NCBI RefSeq assembly: GCF_042879035.1
Contig: NZ_JBIAOU010000003.1
Location: 62,001 to 126,000 of the forward strand
DNA from: Rhodococcus_G sp042879035
Lineage (GTDB): Bacteria > Actinomycetota > Actinomycetes > Mycobacteriales > Mycobacteriaceae
Direction: 5' to 3'
Length of the DNA stretch: 64,000 nucleotides
Positions 52,995 through 62,540 of the stretch are shown here, piece after piece. The first letter of the stretch is position 1; each line of letters opens with the position of its first letter. Under the pieces are notes generated by a model. That model was not told where the DNA came from, searched no databases, and saw only the letters and a program-made list of their open reading frames with translations. The position numbers were made by a program, and so were the translations under genes.

Positions 52995-53917
52995 CGATCA
53001 CTCCCGAATCCCTTGCCGCCGAGACCGACACCGGAACCCGGCCGGACCTCGCGCCCGAATCGGCGCCGGGTACCCCGTCGCGCGGACGGAACGCGTTGCG
53101 CCGGCTGGCCCGACACTGGGGTCTGGTGCTGTCGGTCGCGGTCTTCACGCTCGCGCTGCTGTGGGCGATCGTCCCCGGCGTCTTCACCAGCTTCGACCCG
53201 ATCGCCATCGACAACGGCAGCAAACTGCTGCCGCCGTCCGCGGACCACTGGTTCGGCACCGATCTGCTGGGACGAGACCTGTACGCGCGCACCGTGTACG
53301 GAGCCCGGGCGTCGCTGCTGGGCGCCAGCATGGCGGTCGCGGTGGCGGTCGTGGTCGGGTCGGTGCTCGGCGCCGTGGCCGGATGGTTCGGCGGTGGTAC
53401 CGACAGCGTGGTCATGCGGCTGATCGACGTGGTGCTCTCGATTCCGGGATTCCTGCTCGCCATCACGATCGTCGTGCTGTACACCGCATCGGTCGGCGGC
53501 GCCGGACTCGTGCCCGCCGCGATCGCCGTCGGACTGACCTCGGCGGCCACGTTCGCCCGCCTGATCCGCTCCGAGGTGCTCAAGGTGCGCGCCAGCAACT
53601 ACGTCGAGGCCGCGATCACCAGCGGCGCCACGACCGCCACCATCCTGCGCCGCCACATCGTGCCGAACTCGCTGGCCCCGACGGTGTCGCTGATCGCGGT
53701 GCAGCTGGGCATCGCGATCATCTGGATCGCGTCCCTCAGCTTCCTCGGCCTCGGCGCCCAGCCGCCGGACCCCGAATGGGGCCTGCTGGTCTCCGACGGA
53801 CGCAAGTACATCGCGACCCGGGGATGGCTCACGCTCTATCCGGCGCTGACCATCGTCGCCGTGGTCCTGGCGACCAACCACATCTCCCGCCACCTCGCGA
53901 AACGGAGCACGCGATGA
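52991..53917 (+). CDS. ABC transporter permease (DppC-like), second system
   Basis: 308 residues from a GTG that overlaps the previous stop. An N-terminal soluble stretch of 40 residues, then a helix and the DppC motif HWFGTDLLGRDLYARTVYGARASLLG; EAA loop EAAITSGATTATILRRHIVPN. Its stop overlaps the ATPase start (ATGA). Confidence 0.94.
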   Translation: MTITPESLAAETDTGTRPDLAPESAPGTPSRGRNALRRLARHWGLVLSVAVFTLALLWAIVPGVFTSFDPIAIDNGSKLLPPSADHWFGTDLLGRDLYARTVYGARASLLGASMAVAVAVVVGSVLGAVAGWFGGGTDSVVMRLIDVVLSIPGFLLAITIVVLYTASVGGAGLVPAAIAVGLTSAATFARLIRSEVLKVRASNYVEAAITSGATTATILRRHIVPNSLAPTVSLIAVQLGIAIIWIASLSFLGLGAQPPDPEWGLLVSDGRKYIATRGWLTLYPALTIVAVVLATNHISRHLAKRSTR

Positions 53918-55527
53918 GTACGAATCCCGTGCTGGCCGTCAGTGGCTTGACCGTCGGCTACCGCACCGACGGGGAACTGCGGCCCGTCCTGCACGACGTC
54001 ACGTTCGATGTCGGCCCCGGCCAGGTGCTCGCGCTGGTCGGGGAGTCCGGATCGGGCAAGACCACGACCGGGCACGCGATCCTCGGGCTGCTCCCCGACA
54101 ACGGGGAGGTGACCGGCGGGTCGATCACCTTCCGCGGACAGGACCTGACCGCGTTGGGGCGCAAGGGATGGCTGGACCTGCGGGGCCGCTCGGTGAGCTT
54201 GATCCCGCAGGATCCGACGGTCTCCCTCGACCCGGTCCGCCGGGTCGGCCACCAGGTGGAGGACGTCCTGCGGCTGCACACCGACCTCGACGCCGACGCT
54301 CGCCGCGAGCGGGTTCTCGAACTGTTCGAACTCGTCGGGTTCACCGACGTCGAACGCCGGTACCGGCAGTACCCGCACGAGCTGTCCGGCGGTATGCGGC
54401 AACGGGTCCTGGTCGCGGCAGCGGTCGCCACCGACCCGGACCTGATCATCGCCGACGAACCGACGTCCGGCCTGGACGCAACCGTGCAGAAGCAGGTCCT
54501 GGACCTGATCGACAGCCTCCGAGCGAGGTCGTCGACGAGCATCGTGCTGGTGACCCACGACCTCGGTGTCGCCGCCGACCGGTCGGACCTGATCGGGGTC
54601 ATGCAGCACGGTCGACTGGTCGAGGTCGGTGCCACCGCCGAGGTCATCGCGAACCCGCAGCACCCGTACACGCGACGACTGCTGAGCAGCGTCCCGTCGC
54701 GGATGACGGTGCGGGACAGGACCTCTGCGGCATCGTCGACCCGCGAGACCGTCATCGAGGTGTCCGGACTGCGCAAGGAGTACGGCGACGTCCCCGCGGT
54801 CGACGACATCTCGTTCCACGTGCGGCAGGGTGAGACGTTCTCGATCGTCGGCGAATCGGGCAGCGGCAAGTCCACGACGGCGCGCATCCTGACCGGACTG
54901 ACCTCCGCCACCTCGGGCCGGGTGTCGCTGCTGGGCACCGACATCACCGGCCTGAGCCGCCGCCGGTTCCGGCCGCTGCGACGCGACGTGCAGATCGTCT
55001 ACCAGAATCCGTACTCGTCGTTCGATCCGCGGTTCACCGTCTTCGACGTCGTCGAGGAGCCGCTGCGGTCGTTCCAGAACGGTCGGCGGGAGCGGCGGGG
55101 GAACGCCGAACGGGTGGCCGCGGCCCTGGAAGCGGCGGCACTGCCCGCCGACTTCGCGCAGCGTCATCCGCGGGAGCTCTCCGGCGGGCAGCGCCAGCGG
55201 GTGGCGATCGCCCGGGCGCTGGTCCTCGAACCGAAGGTCCTGGTGCTCGACGAGCCGATCTCGGCTCTCGACGTCTCGGTCGCCGCGCAGATCGTCGAAC
55301 TTCTGCAGCGACTGCAGGACGAGCTGGGTTTGACGTACGTCTTCATCTCGCACGACCTGGCGGTCGTGGCCTCGATCTCCGACCGGGTCGCGGTGATGCG
55401 GCAGGGACGCATCGTCGAACAGGGACCGGCCGACGAGGTCTTCTCCGCACCCCGGAACGAATACACGGTCGCGCTGCTCGATGCGGTCGCCGGCCGCCAC
55501 CTGACCACCACTGGAGGACTCCCATGA
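53914..55527 (+). CDS. fused double ABC ATPase (DppD-DppF type)
   Basis: 537 residues carrying two complete nucleotide-binding domains. Domain 1: Walker A GESGSGKT (43-50), LSGGMRQRV, IIADEPTSGLD. Domain 2: Walker A GESGSGKS (313-320), LSGGQRQRVAIARAL, VLVLDEPISALD. The linker around residues 255-285 replaces the usual oligo_HPY tail of the first ATPase. This fused layout is known in some peptide/nickel-family importers. Overlaps both neighbours by four bases. Confidence 0.95.
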   Translation: MSTNPVLAVSGLTVGYRTDGELRPVLHDVTFDVGPGQVLALVGESGSGKTTTGHAILGLLPDNGEVTGGSITFRGQDLTALGRKGWLDLRGRSVSLIPQDPTVSLDPVRRVGHQVEDVLRLHTDLDADARRERVLELFELVGFTDVERRYRQYPHELSGGMRQRVLVAAAVATDPDLIIADEPTSGLDATVQKQVLDLIDSLRARSSTSIVLVTHDLGVAADRSDLIGVMQHGRLVEVGATAEVIANPQHPYTRRLLSSVPSRMTVRDRTSAASSTRETVIEVSGLRKEYGDVPAVDDISFHVRQGETFSIVGESGSGKSTTARILTGLTSATSGRVSLLGTDITGLSRRRFRPLRRDVQIVYQNPYSSFDPRFTVFDVVEEPLRSFQNGRRERRGNAERVAAALEAAALPADFAQRHPRELSGGQRQRVAIARALVLEPKVLVLDEPISALDVSVAAQIVELLQRLQDELGLTYVFISHDLAVVASISDRVAVMRQGRIVEQGPADEVFSAPRNEYTVALLDAVAGRHLTTTGGLP

Positions 55528-56780
55528 CGGCCGTGGATACACGCACGGTGCCGCCGACGGGCGGGCAACCGTCCACGCTCGACGAGGCCCTGGCCCGGAT
55601 CCGGCGGATCTTCGCCGAGCTGGCCGAGGGTGCGGGCGAGCGTGATCTGTCCGGCGAGCACCCGTACGAGCTGGTGCAGCAGCTGGCCGACGCGGGATTC
55701 GGACGGTTGCGGGTGCCGCGCGAGTACGGCGGCTTCGACGTCGACCTGCAGACGCTGTTCGCCCTGCTCGCGGAGGCCGGTCAGGCCGACTCGAACGTGC
55801 CGCAGATCTGGCGCGGGCACTTCACCACCACCGAGATCCTGCGCCTGGAAACCGATCCCGACGTGCGCCGCACGTGGTTGCGGAGGGTGTCCGAAGGGGC
55901 GGTCTTCGGGAACGCGCAGTCCGAGCCGTCGGCGCAGGTCGCCGGGCTCGGCCCGGGGGAGGGCTGGGGTTCGATCACCACCGGCGTCCGGCGGACCGAC
56001 ACCGGTGACCGGGTGGTGTCGGGCACCAAGTTCTACTCCACGGGTGCACGATTCGCCGACTACATCCGCGCTGCAGTCGCGGACGGCGAGGGCGGACGCA
56101 GTTTCGTCGTCATCCCGGCACGCCATCCCGGTGTGGTCCACGTCGACGACTGGGACGGCATCGGACAACGCCAGACCGGCAGTGGAACAACAGTTTTCAC
56201 CGACGTCCCGGTCGAGGACCACGGTGACGTGGGCAGGGCCGAGGACGCGGTGCGGGGCCTGAACTCGTTCGTGCAGATCGTGCATCTGGCCAACCTCGTC
56301 GGCATCGTGCGCAGCGTCGTCGCCGAGACGATCGACGTGGTGCGGAGTCGCACCCGCACGAGTCTGCACGCCCTCAGCCGGGACGCCACCGCGGATCCCG
56401 ACGTCCTCGCGGTGATCGGAGACCTCCACGTCCGCAGGCGGACCGCGGAGGCCCTGCTCGCCCACGCGGTGGCGGGACTGGAGGCGGCCCACGCGGCCGG
56501 GACGGAGGACGCCTACGTCGACGCCTACGTCGAGACGTCCGCCGCGCAGCGGGGAGTCGTCGACGCGGTCCTCGACGCGGCGACCCACGCGTTCGACGCG
56601 GGCGGGTCGTCGACGGTCCGCGGCAGCGTCCACCTCGACCGGCACTGGCGCAACGCCCGCACCCTCGCCTCACACAATCCCGTCGTCTACAAGCCGCGGG
56701 TGATCGGCGACTACCTCGTCAACGCACATGGCCCGGTGTCCGGCTACTACGCCGGCCGGACCGGAAGGACACCATCGTGA
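55524..56780 (+). CDS. acyl-CoA dehydrogenase-fold monooxygenase (DszC/SfnB-like) 2
   Basis: 418 residues. EYGGFDVDLQTLFALLAEAGQADSNVPQIWRGHF, FGNAQSEPSAQ, VVSGTKFYSTGARFADYIRA and the C-terminal HLDRHWRNARTLASHNP, the last being typical of DszC/SfnB-type flavoprotein monooxygenases rather than true dehydrogenases. It probably oxygenates sulfur or carbon using FMNH2. Coupled to the ABC ATPase (ATGA) and to the LLM gene (GTGA). Confidence 0.88.
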   Translation: MTAVDTRTVPPTGGQPSTLDEALARIRRIFAELAEGAGERDLSGEHPYELVQQLADAGFGRLRVPREYGGFDVDLQTLFALLAEAGQADSNVPQIWRGHFTTTEILRLETDPDVRRTWLRRVSEGAVFGNAQSEPSAQVAGLGPGEGWGSITTGVRRTDTGDRVVSGTKFYSTGARFADYIRAAVADGEGGRSFVVIPARHPGVVHVDDWDGIGQRQTGSGTTVFTDVPVEDHGDVGRAEDAVRGLNSFVQIVHLANLVGIVRSVVAETIDVVRSRTRTSLHALSRDATADPDVLAVIGDLHVRRRTAEALLAHAVAGLEAAHAAGTEDAYVDAYVETSAAQRGVVDAVLDAATHAFDAGGSSTVRGSVHLDRHWRNARTLASHNPVVYKPRVIGDYLVNAHGPVSGYYAGRTGRTPS

Positions 56781-58015
56781 CCAGACAACTCCACCTGAAC
56801 GTCAACATCCTGAACGCGGGTGTCTTCGGAGGCTCGTGGCGTTTTCCCGGCACCGACGCCCTGGCCAGCTACGGCATCGACCACTACACGTCGATCGCGA
56901 AGAAGGCCGAGCAGGCAAAACTCGACGCGGTGTTCCTCGCCGACGGGCCCCTGCTCGACCCGAGCATCCGGCACCGCACCGGAAACAACCTCGAACCGAC
57001 CACCGTGCTGGCGCGGGTCGCCGCGCAGACCGAGGCGATCGGTCTGATCGGAACACTGTCGTCCTCGTACAACGACCCCGACGAGATCGCCCGCAGGCTC
57101 GGCGATCTCGACCACATCAGCGGCGGCAGGTTCGGCTGGAACGTGGTGACGACGGCGGGCCCGATCGCGGCCCGCAACTTCGGGCGCGAGGGCGAACCCG
57201 ATCACGCACTGCGGTATCGGCGCGCGGCGACCCTGGTCGAACGCGTCGTCGCCGACTGGGCCGCGCGCACCGAACAGGTGTCCCCGCAGGGACGTCCGGT
57301 GGTGGTGCAGGCCGGGGGTTCCAGCGACGGCAGGAAGCTCGCGTCCCGGGTCGGCGAGGTGATCTTCTCCGCCGACCAGGACATCGACCACGCGCGGGCC
57401 TTCCGGGCCGAACTGCGCGACGGCGCACGACAGTTCGGCCGCAATCCCGACGACATCGTGGTACTGCCGGGGTTGTCGACGGTACTGGGCAGCACCGAAG
57501 CCGAAGCCAGGGAACGTCGCGAACTTCTCGACTCCCTCCTGCCCGACGCCTACGCGCGCGCCCGCCTCGCCGGCCAGCTCGGCTTCCCCCTCGACGGCCT
57601 CTCCGACGACGAACCGATTCCGGCCGAGCTGCTGCGTGATCCGGACCTTGCGGACGGCTCGCAGACCTTCTACCGGGTGGTGCGCGAGATCATCGAGAAG
57701 GAGAATCCGACACTCGGGCAGCTGCTCAAGAAGCTCTCCGGCGGCGGCGGACACCGGATCGTCGTCGGCACCCCGGAACAGGTCGCGGACGACATCGAGC
57801 GGTGGTTCCGGTACGGGGCGGCGGACGGCTTCAACGTGATGCCGGACGTACTGCCCTCCGGCTTCGACGATTTCGCCGACCACCTGGTGCCGGAGCTGCA
57901 GCGCCGCGGACTGTTCCGCACCGACTACGAGGGCACCACGCTGCGTGGGCACCTCGGACTGGGTCTGCCGAGCGCACCCGCGCCGGCGGACCGTCATCTC
58001 GTGAGCGCAGGATGA
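56777..58015 (+). CDS. DszA/NtaA/SnaA-type flavin-dependent monooxygenase (LLM class)
   Basis: 412 residues, luciferase fold. NVNILNAGVFGGSWRFPG, GLIGTLSSSYNDPDEIARRLGDLDHISGGRFGWNVVTT, NFGREG and VQAGGSSDGRKLASR match the NtaA/SnaA/DszA subgroup, which uses FMNH2 to cleave C-S or C-N bonds. The start is GTG 56777, overlapping the previous stop. Works with a DszC-like enzyme in the dibenzothiophene pathway of Rhodococcus; a similar two-step oxidation is plausible, though the substrate need not be aromatic. Confidence 0.9.
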   Translation: MTRQLHLNVNILNAGVFGGSWRFPGTDALASYGIDHYTSIAKKAEQAKLDAVFLADGPLLDPSIRHRTGNNLEPTTVLARVAAQTEAIGLIGTLSSSYNDPDEIARRLGDLDHISGGRFGWNVVTTAGPIAARNFGREGEPDHALRYRRAATLVERVVADWAARTEQVSPQGRPVVVQAGGSSDGRKLASRVGEVIFSADQDIDHARAFRAELRDGARQFGRNPDDIVVLPGLSTVLGSTEAEARERRELLDSLLPDAYARARLAGQLGFPLDGLSDDEPIPAELLRDPDLADGSQTFYRVVREIIEKENPTLGQLLKKLSGGGGHRIVVGTPEQVADDIERWFRYGAADGFNVMPDVLPSGFDDFADHLVPELQRRGLFRTDYEGTTLRGHLGLGLPSAPAPADRHLVSAG

Positions 58016-58025
58016 GGAGAAGTCG

Positions 58026-58952
58026 ATGACCGTTCTGATCGAACTCGCGGTCGGCGATCCGCGCGCAGGTACGCGGCACGTGTCGCCGGCCGATGCCGAC
58101 GCGCTCGCCGCGATCGCACAGGACCTGGGCGCCACCGGGTTGCGGCTCGTCGACCGGGCCGACAACCGGATCGCCGTGGACCCGTCGGTGGCCGCCGCGT
58201 ATCTCGCAGGCCGACACCACGCGCTGACCTACGTGATCGACGCGGCGACCACCCACAACGCGCCCTACAACCTCGCGCGGCGCGTCCTGTCGTTCGACCG
58301 CGCCACCGGGGGCGGCGTCGGGCTGGTGCTCCGGCCCGGCAGCGGTGACGAGGTGAGCGACGCGGTCACCCCCGATCCGCACGCCGCGGACCCGGCCGAG
58401 CGGTGGCTCGAGTACGTCGACGTCCTGGCCGGACTGTGGGTGTCGTTCCCGCGTGAGGCACTGCTCGGTGACCAGGAGCAGGGTGTGGTCGCGGACGTCG
58501 AGCGCATCCGCCCGATCGACCACGCGGGCCGGTTCTACCGGGTCGCGGGGCCACTGGACGGACCGGCGTCGGTGCACGGCCGACCCGCGGTGATCGCCGC
58601 GGACTCCGCCGCACTGGGCTGGGACCGGGTCGCGGCGGTCGCCGATGCGGTGATCGTCGACGCCGACGACATCGCCGGTGCGGACGCCGCGTTGACGACC
58701 GCGCTCGAGGCGGTGGGTCGCCGCCGGTCCGACGTCGCGCTACTGGGCCGGATCGACGGTCGTGGCGACCCGGCAGTCCTGCGGGAGTGGGCGTCGGCGG
58801 CCGGAGTCGACGGATTCGTGCTGGCGCCGACCGGCGACGCCGCGAGCATCGCCGACACGGTGCGCCGTACCGTGCCGGCCGTCGCATCGCCGGCGCGAGG
58901 ATCGCTGCACTCGGTGCTGCGCCGCCGCGAGCTCGCGGGAGTGCCCGCATGA
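58026..58952 (+). CDS. divergent, short LLM-class protein
   Basis: 308 residues. The LLM pattern is recognisable (AIAQDLGATGLRLVDRADNRIAVDPSVAAAYLAGR, RVLSFDRATGGGVGLVLRPG, WLEYVDVLAGLWVSFPREALLGDQ) but the protein is about 100 residues shorter than neighbours and the expected flavin-binding GGS segment is absent. It may be a regulatory or partner subunit, or a degenerating monooxygenase. It starts 10 bases after the NtaA-like gene and overlaps the next start (ATGA), so it is translated with its neighbours. Confidence 0.75.
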   Translation: MTVLIELAVGDPRAGTRHVSPADADALAAIAQDLGATGLRLVDRADNRIAVDPSVAAAYLAGRHHALTYVIDAATTHNAPYNLARRVLSFDRATGGGVGLVLRPGSGDEVSDAVTPDPHAADPAERWLEYVDVLAGLWVSFPREALLGDQEQGVVADVERIRPIDHAGRFYRVAGPLDGPASVHGRPAVIAADSAALGWDRVAAVADAVIVDADDIAGADAALTTALEAVGRRRSDVALLGRIDGRGDPAVLREWASAAGVDGFVLAPTGDAASIADTVRRTVPAVASPARGSLHSVLRRRELAGVPA

Positions 58953-60199
58953 CCGCCGTGCACACGGAGGACACGAGCGTGCCGGTACCGGAGAACCTGC
59001 TGCCCGGGGAGTTCGGGTCGGCCGCACCGACGGTGTCCGGCATCCGGGCGTCCATCGCCCCGATCCTCGAACGGATCGGCGCCACCGCCAGCGCCCGGGA
59101 GGACACCCGGGACTACGCATTCGACGAGGTGCGGGCACTGGCCGCGCGCCGCATCGGGCTGACCGGCATCGCGCGCAGCGACGGCGGTGCCGGCGGTTCC
59201 GTGCGTGAGGTGGCCGATCTCGTCATCGACATCGCCCGGGCCGACTCCAACATCGCACAGGCCCTGCGACCGACCTTCCTGATCGCCAACCAGATCGCCG
59301 CCCGCAGCGAGGTCCCGCATCGCGCGGTGAACCTCGAGCGACTGCGCGGCGGGGCACTGTTCGCGGGCACCGGCAACGAACGCAACGGGGGCGCGAGCGG
59401 AAGCGTCTCCACGACGGCGCGCCGCGTCGACGGGGGATGGATCGTCTCCGGCCGGAAGTACTACTCGACCGGTGGGCTGTACGCGTCGTACTTCTCCTCG
59501 CAGGCCGTCACCGACGACGGCACGATCCTGCGATTCACCGTCCCCACCGACCGTCCCGGGCTCGAGCGGCTCGACGACTTCGACGCGGTCGGACAGCGAC
59601 TGACGCAGAGCGGCTCCACCCACCTGCACGAGCTGCTGGTCCGCGACGACGAGGTCGTGGTGGCCGGCGAGGACCGGCCCGACAATCCGTGGGGCGGATC
59701 CTTCGCGCAGCTCTATCTGGCAGCGGTGCAGGCCGGGATCGCGGCCCGAGCACTGGACGACGCGGTCGGGTTCGTCCGGGAGAAGGCCCGCCCGATCAAG
59801 CACAGTTCCGCGTCGAGCAGCGTCGACGACCCGTACGTCCGCGAGACGGTGGGTCAGATCGGGGCGCGGGCACGGGCCGCGCGAGCGGTGGTCCTGGTGG
59901 CGGCCGAGTCGCTGCAGGACCTGCGCGGCACGACCGGCGAGGCCGCACGGCGCGCCGGTGCCGACGCGGCGGTGGCCGTCGCCGAGGCCGGGACGATCGC
60001 GATCGAGTCGGCGCTGACGGCCACCGAGCTCCTCTTCGACGTCGGTGGCGGCTCGATCACCAACCGGGACCTCGGATTCGACCGCCACTGGCGCAACGCC
60101 CGCACCGCGGCGAACCACAATCCGCGACAGTGGAAGGCGGCCGTCGCCGGTGCCTACCACCTCACCGGCGAGGAACCTCCCACCACCGGACTCTTCTGA
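58949..60199 (+). CDS. acyl-CoA dehydrogenase-fold monooxygenase (DszC/SfnB-like) 3
   Basis: 416 residues. IARSDGGAGGSVREVADLVIDIARADSNIAQALR, GTGNERNGGASG, IVSGRKYYSTGGLYASYFSSQAV and FDRHWRNARTAANHNPRQWK. It is clearly related to the gene at 55.5 kb but far from identical, so it is an old paralogue. Start ATG 58949 overlaps the previous stop; the upstream open frame is rejected. Confidence 0.88.
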   Translation: MTAVHTEDTSVPVPENLLPGEFGSAAPTVSGIRASIAPILERIGATASAREDTRDYAFDEVRALAARRIGLTGIARSDGGAGGSVREVADLVIDIARADSNIAQALRPTFLIANQIAARSEVPHRAVNLERLRGGALFAGTGNERNGGASGSVSTTARRVDGGWIVSGRKYYSTGGLYASYFSSQAVTDDGTILRFTVPTDRPGLERLDDFDAVGQRLTQSGSTHLHELLVRDDEVVVAGEDRPDNPWGGSFAQLYLAAVQAGIAARALDDAVGFVREKARPIKHSSASSSVDDPYVRETVGQIGARARAARAVVLVAAESLQDLRGTTGEAARRAGADAAVAVAEAGTIAIESALTATELLFDVGGGSITNRDLGFDRHWRNARTAANHNPRQWKAAVAGAYHLTGEEPPTTGLF

Positions 60200-60290
60200 A
60201 CCCGGGCCGTCGAGCTCCGGCCTTCCCCACTTTCCGCTCGGCTCGGGCACTTCCGGCCGGCCACCCCGCACACGATCCGAAAGGACATCC

Positions 60291-61319
60291 ATGACCATCG
60301 AGGTCACCCGCGTACTCGGGCGCACCGGAGTTCGGCTGACGCCGCTGACCCTGGGCGCCATGAACTTCGGCCGCTGGCAGGAGGAGGACGAGAGCCTCCG
60401 CATCATCGACGCCGCACTCGATGCGGGCATCTCGTCGATCGACACCGCCGACGTGTACGAGCAGGGCGTCTCGGAGCAGATCGTCGGCAAGGCGATCAAG
60501 GGCCGTCGCGAGAGCGTGTTCCTCGCGACGAAGTTCAACGGCCAGATCGGCACCGACCCGCGGAACGCGGGACACTCGCGGCGCTGGGTGGTCCGCGCCG
60601 TCGAGGACAGTCTGCGGCGCCTCGGCACGGACTGGATCGACCTCTACCAGGCGCACCGCCCCGATCCGCACACGAGCCTGCACGAAACCCTTCAGACGCT
60701 CAACGACCTGATCCACCAGGGCAAGATCCGGTACTACGGCACCTCGGTCTTCCCCGCGCACCTGCAGGTGGAGGCGCACTGGCTCGCCGAGAAGTACGGA
60801 CTGATCGCCCCGCACACCGAGCAGCTGCCGTACTCGCTGCTGGTGCGTGGTGCCGAGCGGGAAGTCTTCCCGGTGGTGCAGAAGTACGGCGTCGGCGTCA
60901 TCTCGTACGGCCCCCTCGCGGCCGGCTGGCTGTCCGGCAGGTACCGGATCGGCGGCGAGCAGCCCGAATCCGCACGTGCCGACCTCATCCCGGGACGATT
61001 CGACGTTGCGGCGCAGCGCAATCAGCGCAAGCTGGCGGCGGCCGACGCCCTGGCCCGCCTTGCCGAGGAGAACGGCCTGACCCTCGTCGACCTGTCGATC
61101 GCCTTCGCGCTGAACCACCCGGCGATCAGCAGCGTCATCATCGGGCCCCGCACCCAGGAACACCTCGAGGCCTACCTGAAGGCGGCGACGGTGGAACTGA
61201 GCGCGGACGTCCTCGACCGGATCGACGAGATCGTCGATCCCGGAACCCAATTCCTCGAACGCGACACCGGCCGCGACACCCCGTCGCTGCAGCCGGCCGC
61301 GCTGCGTCGCAACCCCTGA
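60291..61319 (+). CDS. aldo/keto reductase 1
   Basis: 342 residues of the AKR barrel: GRTGVRLTPLTLGAMNFG, catalytic region DTADVYEQG (Asp, Tyr), Lys in LATKFNG and His in YQAHRPD; NADPH-binding SVIIGPRTQEHLEAYLKA at the end. AAAGGA precedes the start. It likely reduces an aldehyde released by the monooxygenases, 91 bases after the last of them. Confidence 0.92.
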   Translation: MTIEVTRVLGRTGVRLTPLTLGAMNFGRWQEEDESLRIIDAALDAGISSIDTADVYEQGVSEQIVGKAIKGRRESVFLATKFNGQIGTDPRNAGHSRRWVVRAVEDSLRRLGTDWIDLYQAHRPDPHTSLHETLQTLNDLIHQGKIRYYGTSVFPAHLQVEAHWLAEKYGLIAPHTEQLPYSLLVRGAEREVFPVVQKYGVGVISYGPLAAGWLSGRYRIGGEQPESARADLIPGRFDVAAQRNQRKLAAADALARLAEENGLTLVDLSIAFALNHPAISSVIIGPRTQEHLEAYLKAATVELSADVLDRIDEIVDPGTQFLERDTGRDTPSLQPAALRRNP

Positions 61320-61381
61320 TCCACCCCTGCTTGGCCACCCACCCACCAGCACGACCCACCACCGGAAGGGCACACCCACCC

Positions 61382-62404
61382 ATGTCGTACGAACTGAACT
61401 ACACCGCGGACCCCGACCGCTACACCAAGATCCCCTACCGCCGCACCGGCAAGTCGGGACTGGACCTGTCCGCGTTCTCGTTCGGTCTGTGGCAGAAGTT
61501 CGGCACCGACTACCCGTTCGAGACGCAGCGCGAAATCATCCTGCACGCCTTCGATCTCGGTATCACGCACTTCGACAACGCCGACCGCTACGGGCCGCCG
61601 CACCGGGCCGCGCAGAAGAACTTCGGCAAGGTGCTCGCCAAGGACCTGGCGTCGTACCGCGACGAGATCATCCTGTCGACCAAGGCGGGCAACCAGATCG
61701 GCCCCAGCCCGTACCTCAAGGGCGGCTCCCGCAAGTCGCTGCTGGCGTCCCTCGACCACAGCCTGCGCGACCTGGGCACCGACTACGTCGACATCTTCTA
61801 CAGCCACAGCCCGGACGAGTCGACGCCGCTGGAGGAGACCGTCGGCGCACTGGTCTCCGCGGTGCAGCAGGGCAAGGCGCTCTACGTCGGCATCTCCAAC
61901 TACAAGCCGGAGCGTGCGCATCAGGCCGCCGAGCTGCTGCGTGAGGCCGGTGTGCCGCTGCTGATCCACCAGCCGCGCTACTCGATCTTCGACCGCAGCA
62001 TCGAACAGAACGGCCTGCTGGACGTCGCCGAGAAGGACGGCTTCGGACTGATCACGTATTCGCCTCTCGCACAGGGCCTGCTGACGAACAAGTACCTCGA
62101 GAGCATCCCGGAGGGTGCCCGCGCGGTGAACAGCACCTTCCTCTCGCCGGACGCCATCACCGAGACCTACCGGCAGCGCGCGGCCGAGCTGAACAAGCTC
62201 GCCGAGGCCCGCGGACAGTCGCTGGCGCAGCTGGCGCTGCAGTGGGTGCTCCGCCAGCCGGCAGTCACGTCCGCGCTGGTCGGTGCGAGCTCCACCTGGC
62301 AGCTCGACCACAACCTGAAGGCACTCGAGTTCCCGCCGCTGACGGACGAGGAACTCGCGATCATCGACGAGCACGGCGTGCACGGCACCGGGCTGAACCT
62401 CTGA
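61382..62404 (+). CDS. aldo/keto reductase 2 (YghZ/AKR14-like)
   Basis: 340 residues: YRRTGKSGLDLSAFSFGLWQKFG, FDNADRYGPPHRAAQKNFG (catalytic Asp/Tyr), LSTKAGNQIGPSPY, FYSHSPD, and SALVGASSTWQLDHNLKAL. The length and the GPP-containing loop suit the YghZ/Kvbeta-like group, which detoxifies aldehydes such as methylglyoxal. Last gene of the plus-strand run, followed by a hairpin. Confidence 0.92.
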   Translation: MSYELNYTADPDRYTKIPYRRTGKSGLDLSAFSFGLWQKFGTDYPFETQREIILHAFDLGITHFDNADRYGPPHRAAQKNFGKVLAKDLASYRDEIILSTKAGNQIGPSPYLKGGSRKSLLASLDHSLRDLGTDYVDIFYSHSPDESTPLEETVGALVSAVQQGKALYVGISNYKPERAHQAAELLREAGVPLLIHQPRYSIFDRSIEQNGLLDVAEKDGFGLITYSPLAQGLLTNKYLESIPEGARAVNSTFLSPDAITETYRQRAAELNKLAEARGQSLAQLALQWVLRQPAVTSALVGASSTWQLDHNLKALEFPPLTDEELAIIDEHGVHGTGLNL

Positions 62405-62418
62405 CCCGACCGATCTCC

Positions 62419-62457
62419 GACAGGCCGGCGGGCGCCACGGCGCCCGACCGGCCTGTC
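62419..62457. terminator. terminator hairpin after the organosulfur-type operon
   Basis: Outer arms GACAGGCCGG (62419-62428) and CCGGCCTGTC (62448-62457) and inner arms CGGGCGC / GCGCCCG, one bulged A. Fifteen bases after the AKR stop. Very stable. Confidence 0.85.
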
Positions 62458-62540
62458 GGGCTGTCGGGGATACGCCGACGTGTCGCGCGTATCGGGGATA
62501 CTCGGCGGGCACGTGCACACCGACCCGGGAAGGTGGACCC

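Noticed and set aside
52793..53893. Minus-strand open frame over the DppC-like permease
   Set aside because: No family match, composition of a GC shadow; the plus-strand permease has all hallmarks.
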